DNA from: Pelargonium cotyledonis
Lineage: Eukaryota > Streptophyta > Magnoliopsida > Geraniales > Geraniaceae
NCBI GenBank assembly: GCA_036897625.1
Contig: JAYMTA010000419.1
Location: 1 to 29,270, forward strand
DNA length: 29,270 nucleotides
Direction: 5' to 3'
Shown: one piece after another, positions 10,825 to 19,319 of the stretch
How the letters are laid out: every line of letters begins with the position of its first letter
How positions within the stretch are numbered: the stretch's first letter is position 1
Translations under genes and position numbers: made by a program
Notes under the pieces: model-generated
What the model was told of the DNA's origin: nothing
What the model saw: only the letters and a program-made list of their open reading frames with translations
Database searches by the model: none

Positions 10825-11035
10825 CCTCTCTCTCCCTCTCCTTTGACCTTTGCTCTTATTTCATCTATCTATCTATTTATACGCTGTTCGACGCGTCAGA
10901 GACTGAGCAGTGGTGATCTCGTCATTTCACATAAACCGCTGTTTAAAGTAGCGCTTATTGTTAAAAACGCGCGTTACATCAGCACTTGAGTTTACAGAGC
11001 AGAAACCTAAAGATTGTGTCTTCGAAGCAGCAGAG
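10825..11035. promoter_or_regulatory. Compact bidirectional promoter, head-to-head genes
   Basis: Only 211 bp separate the start codons of the SVIP-like gene (leftward, ATG at 10824) and the SFRS17A-like gene (rightward, ATG at 11036). Both leaders and any core promoter must fit here, unless the transcripts overlap. It contains a (CTAT)n tract near 10863-10877 leading into tttatac, and CG-containing strings (acgcgtcag, aacgcgcgtta). There is no obvious strong TATA box for the rightward gene. An in-frame upstream ATG at 10958 could extend the rightward protein by 26 residues, but those residues look like leader sequence. Confidence 0.7.
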
Positions 11036-14000
11036 ATGACTAAGCGACCGTTAGACTCTCTCCCTCCAACCGAAACCCTAGAGGTCGACCAGACCCTGTC
11101 CCTCGTCCCGCGCGTGAAGCTCAACCTCACCGTCCACCCCTTGAGCGCGGAGGCGCTTTCGAGGCCCATCGACGAGTGGAAGCTGAAGCGCGCGCTCATC
11201 GACTTCCTCAGTACCTCGCTCTCCGCCCCCGTCGCCGTCCCGGAGGAGGACATCACGGTCCGGCGCTGCAGGGACCTCAAGAAGCGGAAGCGAGAAGAGC
11301 CGGTTGCGCAAGGCACTCTCTTCATCCGCGATCTGGGGTTTCTCGGCCGGAAGAGGAGAAATGCGGAGGACGATGGGGAGGAGGAGGACGTGGCGGTGGC
11401 GGAGAAGAAGTTTATGGATTGGAGGAGGCATCTGGTAGAGAAGATGGACGGGATTGAGCTGAACCTTGAAGGGATCAAGTACAAGCTCAGTGTTTCTCTA
11501 CCGGCGAGTGATGATTTTGAGGGGATGAAGAAGGATTGGGAAGAGTCTTATGCATTTGGGAATCGAGGTTTTTCTTGCAGCTTTTGGGGTTTAAGCATGG
11601 AATGTGTTTACTTTACTCAGCTGAATGGTATAGGAAAATTTGCTTGTTTAGTGATGTGAATGAATGTGCTTTTGTACAGGTTACTCGAGGGGAGCTAGAC
11701 AAGACCCAGATACAATCATTTTGAGGGGAGTTCCGTCGAGGTGGTTTGCAGAGCCTCGAGTGTCATCTAAGCCTTCAATACTGGTTACACATGGGATATT
11801 TTCGACATTTGGAGGGATAAGGTATGTACTTATTTTGGATTTCATTGTGCTTGTGTATCTTGAAATCGAATGCAGCAACTAGTACTTTAAGATTCCGGAA
11901 TATAACCGGAAGGTCAAAAATCTTGAAACTGTTGTTGACCTGTGTATGCTTTTTAATTACATTCATTTGTGAAAAGGGAAATGTTTTGATAAGACTCTGA
12001 TGTCAAGCTTCTCATAGGGCCCTTGTTGTTTGGTCAATTGGATGTGATTTGATTATTCATTTTTTCTGCATTCCTCTATGCATTTGAACTTGTTTTTACT
12101 TTTGACCCTATTCAGGGAATGGGCTAGAATGAGCTCAACATCAAAGTTTTCCAACTAATTGCATTCATATCTAGTGCTTATGAAAATGCTCCCCCTGTCC
12201 CAAAACGAGCGTCTTGTTTGTCTTTCATGTTCTCCCGAAATGAGCGTCCTCTTTTTTTTTCTAGGAACTCATTTATGCATGAATTACCAATAATATTTCT
12301 ATAATAAGTTAGTTATTGTCCATTAAGTTTGTTACAACATATGTCCATAGAGATGAAGATGAAATGTACAACACTGCCTAACTTGTCCTTAGTTTTTCTT
12401 AGAAAGAAAGCAATACACTAATTTTGTGATGGAGGGGGTATATACTAGTATGGACACAGTGGGAAATGTTTGATTTAAATATTTGATCAACTATTGTACA
12501 ATTAGGATTTGAATGGCAACCAACGACAACTGAAGTCTGTTCTTTATTTCAAAATTGATAGAGGAAACTTAGGTGGCATTTGAATTACAAAATTGAATAG
12601 AGGAAACTTAGGTGTTATTTGGATTAGGAATTTGATGGAATGAGAATGAAACCCACTCTCATTGTCATTTTCATTGCTAGGTAATGTTGTTTGATTCAAT
12701 TAATGTGTGGGAATAGGAATCATTTTCATTCCAATTGTTGTTGCTTGGTTTACTACTAAAGAATTAGTTGGGAAATAAAATGGATCAACTTATTCATATT
12801 TTTAGAAAATATTGAAATAATTATGAAAAAAGTGTCATTTACAATTAAGGAACATTGCCAACAAAATATGTTTAAAAATTCAGTACTTGCTGTTAAATTG
12901 TTTAGATTTGCTCATAAAGAGACCAGAATCCATAGTTGTGTTCATCTCAAAAGTTTACAATTTAAAAAAAAAAATTGCTCCATCGAATATTTGAGCATGA
13001 AGTTGTAAAAATTTTCTCTGTTTCAGCACACATAAATATGCAATATTCCGGTAAATTAATTGTGGGAATCATTTTGTTCATATACATGGGGATGAGTATG
13101 GGAATGGGTGGTTTCTAATCCAAACACTGTCAATGAGAATCTCATTCCTATTCTTCATTTTCAAACCAAAAATCTTAATCCAAAATGCTACCTTAATATA
13201 TTTCAGGCTTTACAGCTGTAGTTTGTAGGCGGTGAATGATGGGCTGTAAATTTATGCTACCTTCTTACCGCACAAATTGTGCAGATTGATTTGGTTTAGG
13301 TTGTTTTGTTTTGCTTATTTATCAGTTTTAAGTTGGAAGGAATAAGACATTCTAGCCATGTTTCTTTAACTTTTAATCCACCAGTAACTTCAGGTTCAAG
13401 TCTTTTCTTCTCTCTCATGTTGCTATCGTGTCATAAACCTTACAATACATTTCTGTTGCCCTTATGCAACAATACCAAGTTAGCTTTCATTCACGCAACA
13501 AATTGAATAACCTAACTTAACTGTGCATCATTCTTCATTCATTCATTTAACTTAAACTTGATAGGAATCTTAATGTTGCCGAGGACAATGATCTAGGTAA
13601 TGATGGGGATGTGGACGGTGGCGACCTAGTTTCAGGTCTGCATTGTAAAATTGTCGTTCAGTTCGAGAAACATAAGGATTTCTGTAACACCCTGAAGGTG
13701 CTATGTGGCCGCTCATTGCAAAAGGTAGGTGCTTTATTTGCTCTATATATTATTGGGTCTCTCTATTGTTATATTATTTACAATACAATTTAATTTGACC
13801 TTCTTCCAGAGTCTTTTAGGAGTTACTATTATTGATTCATGTTTTATATTGTTACTGGTAGCATCTTGCATTTGAACATGATCTTGTTATTGATTGTCGT
13901 AAGCAAACTTTTGGCCTCACGGACAGAAAGTCTGCAGTTGATTTGATAATGATCCAGTGAGCACTTTTTTGGATCAAACCAAAGAATCCCTTTGATAGAA

Positions 14001-14772
14001 AGAAAATGGATCTTGGTCTATCTTTGAATAACCTTGGGACTTGGGTTGTACCTCCTAGCATTTTAGTCTATTTAAGAGTTTGTAATCTTTGCCAAGGGAG
14101 TATATGAACAGATTCTTTGGTTACTTTTCTAAGGCGACACCTCAAAATCAGATAATGGTTACAAAAAGTTGAGTCGCAAATATTCTCTATGGCACTTCTG
14201 ATTCTCAATGTGACATTAGAAAAATGTTACATTGTTACTTCAATGGTGAATTTGGTTGGTAGTTTCAGTTTACCTATGATGTGCCATTTACATCTATACA
14301 TTGTTACCTAAAAGTGGTAGTTCTTATGTTATTCAACAAGTGGTGTGGGTAGATCTATATGTTTAGCTCCATTATATGTTTGGATTCATTTACAATATAA
14401 TATACTGTTAGTAGTACTTGTAACTTATGTAGCTTGCAATTGTGCAGGAAGGATCACGACTGAAGGCTGATTATGAGGTTACTTGGGACAAAAATGGATT
14501 TTTCCGAAATTCAAGAAATCAAACACAAGAAAAAAGTAGCAGGATGCCAGCTATAGGAGGACAGTACAGAAGTGAAGCTCCCAGACGGCAATCACATTCT
14601 CGCACTAGTCCAGACCACGTGCATCCAAAGAGGTTCAAGGTTAGAATTATTTGAAAGATAATAGAAATCAATTTCACGTCAAAAAGAGAGTTTTCATGTT
14701 TTCCATGCCTTGTTCAAGTCTATGATTCTGATCCGTAACATAAACCTGTGGTATACAATTGTGCAGGAATAG
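11036..14772 (+). CDS. SFRS17A/AKAP17A-like splicing factor
   Basis: Five coding exons: 11036-11567, 11680-11821, 13565-13724, 14448-14639 and 14767-14772. All are GT-AG and the joined frame gives 343 aa. The block from about residue 185 (DPDTIILRGVPSRWF, then THGIFSTFGGIRNLNV) matches the signature of the human splicing factor 17A/XE7 (PDTI-L-G-P-KWF, then FEKFGEIRNVDI). It is an RRM-like region that continues with VVQFEKHKDFCNTLKVLCG. The N-terminus (VPRVKLNLTVHPLSAEALSR) also fits the family. The C-terminal section has YEVTWDKNGFFRNSRNQTQE and a basic tail. Human AKAP17A is a nuclear-speckle protein that influences alternative splicing. The plant protein is about half its length and lacks the long charged C-terminal coiled region, so PKA anchoring should not be assumed. 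The final exon contributes one Glu and the stop. Confidence 0.88.
12189..12438. mobile_element. Stowaway-type MITE in intron
   Basis: About 250 bp with inverted ends resembling the Stowaway consensus CTCCCTCCGTC. The left end reads CTCCCCCTGTCCCAAAA, and the complement of the right end reads TACCCCCTCCATCACAAAA. It sits in intron 2 of the SFRS17A-like gene. The expected TA target duplication is present on the right (gggta/ta) but degraded on the left, so the boundaries are approximate. Confidence 0.65.
12551..12627. repeat. Imperfect 38/39-bp tandem duplication of a MITE end
   Basis: Copies at 12551-12588 and 12589-12627 both read aaaattga(a)tagaggaaac followed by a TTA-GGTG...TTTG-ATTA terminus. 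The end of the adjacent MITE plus about 20 bp of flank is therefore present twice. Confidence 0.75.
12611..13192. mobile_element. Tourist/Harbinger-like element, 582 bp
   Basis: Termini GGTGTTATTTGGATTA (left) and the complement of TAATCCAAAATGCTACC (right) form inverted repeats. The element is bracketed by the trinucleotide TTA at 12608-12610 and 13193-13195, the preferred duplication of PIF/Harbinger elements. It has subterminal ATTCC/GGAAT-rich stretches (cattctcattgtcattttc, gggaatgggtgg) and no transposase. It lies in intron 2 of the SFRS17A-like gene, in an intron grown to 1743 bp. Confidence 0.75.
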
Positions 14773-15358
14773 GGAATGAGACGCGACAGTTGAGAGATCA
14801 TTGTCTAGAAGTGGCGCAGAGACTGGCACTGAGTTTTGTTTTGTTCAGACACCATGTGAAGTATCCAAAAAGCTCTCATTTTCTTGTTAGATTTGAGATA
14901 CATGTGTACCATTCAACTTGTATACTTTATTATCAACCTGGCTTTCATGGCACATGTAATTTAGTTGATAAATGCACTAGTCATTGGGTTATTATCATTT
15001 CATTTGACTCTGACCCTTAGAAAACGGGTCAACTGCTCACTTGGGTAATCCCTAAAAATCTGGCATTTTCTTTATAATTTGAAGGATTCCATGCCTGCTC
15101 TGTAGAAAAGTCTGCCATTTCTTCACGCAAAGCATGAGTGAATCTTGAATGTGTTATAGGTTTTTGTCTTCTGTCCTAAACTAAGTCGGTCAACGCACAT
15201 CACTCTGAAATTTACAATTTTACATTGATGAATATGTCAAAGGTTAATTTTTCAACCCAGTGTTACATGAATTGACACAACAAGAAACCCAAAAAAAAAT
15301 CTCAAAACCCAGAAAGTTAAAAAAAAAAAATGTTCAAGAATGCAACTGCAGATCATTA
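14773..15358. other. 3' region between convergent genes
   Basis: Contains the 3' untranslated region of the SFRS17A-like gene (+) and that of the ZCF37-like gene (-). No further gene is visible. The plus-strand frame at 14748-15020 overlaps the terminal exon in another phase and has no family resemblance. Confidence 0.5.
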
Positions 15359-16096
15359 TCAGAAGCTTCTCCGGTGGCCTTGAAGCAGCGGCGCGGCTCC
15401 ATTGGCCGGAGAAGAGCCGGCGCTCTTCACCGTCTTTTTCTCACTCAGCCTTCTTGCATATTCTTTCTTCTTCATTGACCTCCCTGCAACAGAGCTCTCT
15501 CCCTGCAGTGCAGGGACCAAGTACCACCCCAGAGAGGTGCACACCACCGCAGCTGATCTCCCGAACACGGCCAAGAACACCAAGATCAAGATCACAGCCG
15601 CCGCCGGCAAGTAATAAGCTGGCCGCCTCCTCCTAGAAAAGCTTCTCTTCTTGGCCTTGTTCTTCTGTTCTATTACACCTGGCTCTCTCTTTACTTCTTG
15701 CACCACAGCAGAGGACTCTGTTGGAGCCTTATGATCCGAGCTCTTCCTGATTTTGCGATCTTCCTGATGCGCCTTACTGTCCCTGAGCTTCACGACGATC
15801 GGGACACAATCGTTTGAGCTCGAATACACAAAGCGAACCAGGGAGGGTTCTTGGGAGCCAAGCTGCGAGTAAATCCTCTGCCTCTTCTGATCAAGATCGG
15901 CCAAAAGTGCAGAGAACTTGTCGAGGCCGCGATTCGAATACGGGTTCTTGTTTTCCTTGCTGTGTCTCCTGCAGAAACTGTTCTTTCTTGATCTCTTTGG
16001 AGTTGAGCAAGGACTGCCACAGAGCTCATCATGATCATCTTTGTCTGCATGACTGAAACTGCCACTTCCACATATGAATGTACTCAACATCTTCAC
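15359..16096 (-). CDS. ZCF37: ZCF37-like single-pass membrane protein
   Basis: An uninterrupted frame of 245 aa. A second Met at position 3 (16090) begins the family-like N-terminus MLSTFICGSGSF and may be the real start (243 aa). The conserved core NPYSNRGLDKFSALLADLDQ-KRQRIYSQ (about 51-78) and the following VRFVYSSSNDCVPIVVKLRD (87-106) are typical of Arabidopsis ZCF37 relatives, a plant-specific family of unknown biochemical role. A very basic run (RSFSRRRR, 151-158) precedes a hydrophobic segment at about 160-180, extended to 195. This suggests one membrane span with a positively charged flank, followed by a basic 50-residue tail. A (TTTTG)n tract lies in the leader at 16111-16134. TATA-like strings occur at about 16185 and 16235 upstream. 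Function is unknown, and ZCF37 is a name rather than an activity. Confidence 0.82.
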   Translation of the reverse strand: MKMLSTFICGSGSFSHADKDDHDELCGSPCSTPKRSRKNSFCRRHSKENKNPYSNRGLDKFSALLADLDQKRQRIYSQLGSQEPSLVRFVYSSSNDCVPIVVKLRDSKAHQEDRKIRKSSDHKAPTESSAVVQEVKREPGVIEQKNKAKKRSFSRRRRPAYYLPAAAVILILVFLAVFGRSAAVVCTSLGWYLVPALQGESSVAGRSMKKKEYARRLSEKKTVKSAGSSPANGAAPLLQGHRRSF

Positions 16097-16110
16097 AAAT
16101 CACAATGCTT

Positions 16111-16134
16111 TTTGTTTTGTTTTGTTTTGTTTTG
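16111..16134. repeat. (TTTTG)n repeat in 5' leader
   Basis: About five units of tttgt lie 15-40 bp upstream of the ZCF37-like start codon on the opposite strand, where they read as (CAAAA)n in the mRNA leader. The transcript leader is therefore probably length-variable and unstructured. Confidence 0.85.
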
Positions 16135-16249
16135 CTTCGCTTCAAGATTTGGAGTTGAAGTGTTGATGATGAGAGGTTTTGGATTATAAAGGGATGATTC
16201 CAAAGAATGGGTTTTGGTCAAATGTAAATTATATATTCACAGAAGGTTC

Positions 16250-17674
16250 CCACATGGATTTTGAATTGATTGACTTCTTGGGGAGGAAGAAATAGAGGAT
16301 GTCACTTTAGTTTTTATAGTAGATTCAATTCTATCAGAATCACAATTTTTTATAATTGTGTGGAATTAAAATATTTTGCTTGAACATCAAGACAAGAAGT
16401 CTACTTATGCCCAAGAATTAATGTGTGCTTTCTAAAACAGACGTGTTTTTTTTTTTTTTTTTTAAGAAAATTAAAAAAAAAAAAAATAGAAGAGTAATGA
16501 CATGGTTGAATTTTTTTCCGTCAAATTAATCCACTAGATATCAATATTTCAATTCAAAATTTAACATTATATACACATGTAATTCAATGATTCGTCCAAA
16601 AATAATTATTTTTCACTGTTATCGTCTCCCTCCTTGGTATTGTTATTGTTTGTTTAGTGTTTTTTCAATCATTGTTTAGTGCTTATTTGTTTACTTAAAA
16701 CAGAAAAATATTGTGCTTCCATGTTGCTTTAATTTGCTTTGGAAACTTCATATCCAGTTAAACAATTTCATTATCTTTAAGTTACATAATTAGCACAACC
16801 ATTTCCCATATTAACTACTCTGTAGTTAGGTTTAAATTAATTAATTAATTAAACCAAGCCAAGCCACCTCTTTGTCATTTCTTTGATGTTAACAGGTGAG
16901 TTCATTATCATGAGGTTTATGATCTTGCCTGATTTTTACATGTAATTTCAAATCCGATTAATTTCCCACTATGATTAGTAGCGTTTGACACAAGACAACA
17001 CGAGTTTCAAATTTCTTTCATTATCCAAAACTATTTACAAATAAACTTATGTCAGTCAATACATGTGTTGCTACTCAAATATTCACAAGTTGATTTAGCT
17101 TACCAGAAGCTAACATGAGTAATGCTGAGATCACCTCATCTCAAAAAGAGGGTTCGAATGAGACAATTTGTACAAAGAACGTCTTATGACCAAGGCAACA
17201 AATCAAAAGAACGAAAGACTCGAATGTGCTTTATCACTTATATGTATCCGTAAGTTTGTTAGAGATAGCATTTATTGTATTAACTGCCAACAATACTTTA
17301 ATATTCAAATGACCTCACTACTTAGAGGGTTCACCACATTAAAAAAAAATTGGGTTGCTTTCGTAGATAAACAAGACATGTTCAACAGAACTGGTCGAAG
17401 AAAATTTATGCATAATCAATAATATTGAAAATGGAAGCTGTGCATTGATCATACCTCCCTCTATACTAACAAATTTTGTGATTTTTCTTTTCATTTTTTC
17501 TGGTCCAATTTTAACTTGATGGCACCTTTATAAGACAATATTTATTTGTCATTTATATATTGACACTAATTGAGACACATTTGTTTTGTTATAACTTACA
17601 CATGTTGTGTTTGTTTTGTTCTGGGTGAATTACAATTAATTATACTTTTATTAGCTGTTTTTTCTACCCTAGAC
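16250..17674. other. Intergenic DNA, no gene seen
   Basis: AT-rich sequence with a T18/A13 pair of homopolymers near 16447-16488 and an (AATT)n tract near 16836-16853. No recognisable protein or element terminus. The frame at 17168-17422 has no family resemblance. Confidence 0.4.
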
Positions 17675-17730
17675 TAGGGATGGCATCGGGCGGGGCGGGG
17701 CGGGGTCGGATTTTGCATTCCCCCCCCCCA
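17675..17730. repeat. hAT-like element end with G-quadruplex motif
   Basis: TAGGGATGGCA at 17675-17685 is the terminal string of many plant hAT-derived elements. It is followed at once by GGG-C-GGGG-C-GGGG-C-GGGG (17688-17705), which meets the four-tract G-quadruplex pattern, and a run of 10 C at 17720-17729. No matching right terminus (tgccatcccta) was found downstream, so this is a partial element or one whose other end has decayed. Confidence 0.5.
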
Positions 17731-18214
17731 TCCTCGTCTCGACCTGCCCACTCTCCCCTGCGCCTACCCTCTGAATCAAGGATGCCCGCACACGCTTAGT
17801 TTTAGACGACCTCGAGGTGGAGCTAACCTCATCTCTCGCTCCACCACCGACTACGAAACCATTTTCGGTCAAACCCCGAGCCTAGTCTCTCCATGAACAG
17901 GTCGACTACCTCCCTCTTTCCCACCCCCATGCTTCGCTCATGTCCTATTCATCCTGGCTATCCAAATCAACCAGCAAAACTCTTAGTGATCCAATTGATG
18001 GATACAGACACTACTCTACTAGTTGTTGCACCACACGCCACACAAAACAACTAGCAAACCCTAACTTAGCCTCTACAGTAAGAACTCGTCATCCTGACGA
18101 GAGAATCCGTTTTCTTCCTTGAGCAACCCCTAAGTTGTAGCCAAAAGCAAACCCTAAATTAAGTATTTATTTTTTTCCAAAAGTTTATTAGTAAAAAGAA
18201 TTTAATTTTAGTAT

Positions 18215-18402
18215 TGAACTATTTCACATATTTTAGTCTTGGAACTTCATTTTGTTCATGGTGAATTTAAAATTCACAATCTATTTTGTTTGTGAAATTC
18301 ATTTCGTTAAATATATCGGAGTCCGGAGTCCGTCAAAACTAATTTCGTTAAAAACAATTATAAAACATATTTTCAATCTTTACCCTTCTATACTTTTCAT
18401 GT
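18215..18402. mobile_element. Older MULE-type relative, left part
   Basis: The string cggagtccgtcaaaactaa and the following aaaaacaattataaaacat are alignable with the reverse complement of the inner part of the adjacent 387-bp element (18575-18665). Both share ttcNgttaaat-cgga-gtcaaaactaa. Right of the young insertion, ttacc at 18808 continues the same match. The 387-bp MITE therefore appears inserted into an older, diverged relative. Its boundaries are approximate. Confidence 0.5.
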
Positions 18403-18411
18403 TTTATAATT

Positions 18412-18798
18412 GGAAAAAGATCTCCACAGGTCAATGTACTATCCAATTTAGTCCATGGGGTTCATGTACTTCACTTTGTTCCTGCGTAGTCAAAGTATCA
18501 CTCATCTTGTACTCGCGAGATCCATTCTGTTAAATCACTTAGAGAGAGAGAGAGGGGTAAAATTATAATAAAAAATTAAAAAGTTTAAAGAGTAAAATAG
18601 TAAAAACACATTTTAAATTATGTTTTATATTTAAAACTAACTCTGTCAGTTAGTTTTGACATATTCCGTTAATAATTTAACAGAATGGACCTCGTGAGAA
18701 CAATATAAATGATACTTTGACCACGCAGAAACAAAGTGAAGTACATAGACCCCGATGGAATAAATTGAATAGTACATGGACCTCTGAAACCTTTTTTC
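18412..18798. mobile_element. MULE-type MITE, 387 bp, perfect 9-bp TSD
   Basis: Terminal inverted repeats of about 130 bp. The left arm 18412-18536 and the right arm about 18668-18798 share landmarks such as TCAATGTACTATCCAATTT versus its counterpart, GTACTTCACTTTGTT, GTCAAAGTATCA and CCATTCTGTTAAAT. The direct repeat TTTATAATT occurs exactly at both borders (18403-18411 and 18799-18807). There is no coding capacity. A perfect 10-bp hairpin (aaaactaact/agttagtttt, 18633-18657) lies in the core, and an (AG)n run at 18541-18553. The perfect TSD with about 80-85% identical arms indicates a relatively young insertion. Confidence 0.85.
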
Positions 18799-18807
18799 TT
18801 TATAATT

Positions 18808-19319
18808 TTACCATCTTCTTCGCCATTTTGAAGAAAACTTCAAATATATATGTAAAAACTTTGGAAAATTCTCAACAAAAACTCTCATTTTAGGGGTTGG
18901 TTTTAGAGCTAAAATGTATAATTTTCCAAAAAAGAAAATTGGTTTGAACTCAATACATTCACACCCAATGCAACTTCACAGACTAGTTCAAAAAAATTAA
19001 GATGATGTGAAATTCGTCAAATGGCTTCTAGCTGTACCGGGAGGCGGGAGATGATTGCGGTGAATCATGAAATGCAAGAAGACGGAAGAAAAATGAAAGG
19101 ACCAACGATTACACAATAAATCTTAGATAATATATATCACTGTATATAGCAAAAGGTATGCCTTCACAATCACATTCATGTAGTCGTTGGCAGGAATAGC
19201 AAAGAGAGCTTGCCCCCTACATTTCGAGAAAAAAAGAAACATGACCGACCAGAAGACTCACCGCTACTAATCTACCCTTAAAGCTAACGTAAAAAATATA
19301 ATTAAATGATAAAATATCA
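18808..19319. other. Intergenic DNA and SINAT 3' region
   Basis: AT-rich, with no gene seen. The right end of the interval, next to 19320, should contain the 3' untranslated region of the SINAT gene, which is transcribed leftward. Confidence 0.45.

Noticed and set aside
10927-11484. 185-codon minus-strand frame antisense to the SFRS17A-like first exon
   Set aside because: Open only because of the GC-rich codon use of the opposite exon. It has no recognisable motif and runs through the intergenic promoter.
15340-15636. Plus-strand frames opposite the ZCF37-like gene
   Set aside because: Shadow frames of a recognised minus-strand gene, with low-complexity Ser/Pro composition.
17669-17872. Minus-strand frame of 67 codons over the G-rich/C-rich tract
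   Set aside because: Composition-driven. It crosses the G-quadruplex/C10 repeat and has no family resemblance.
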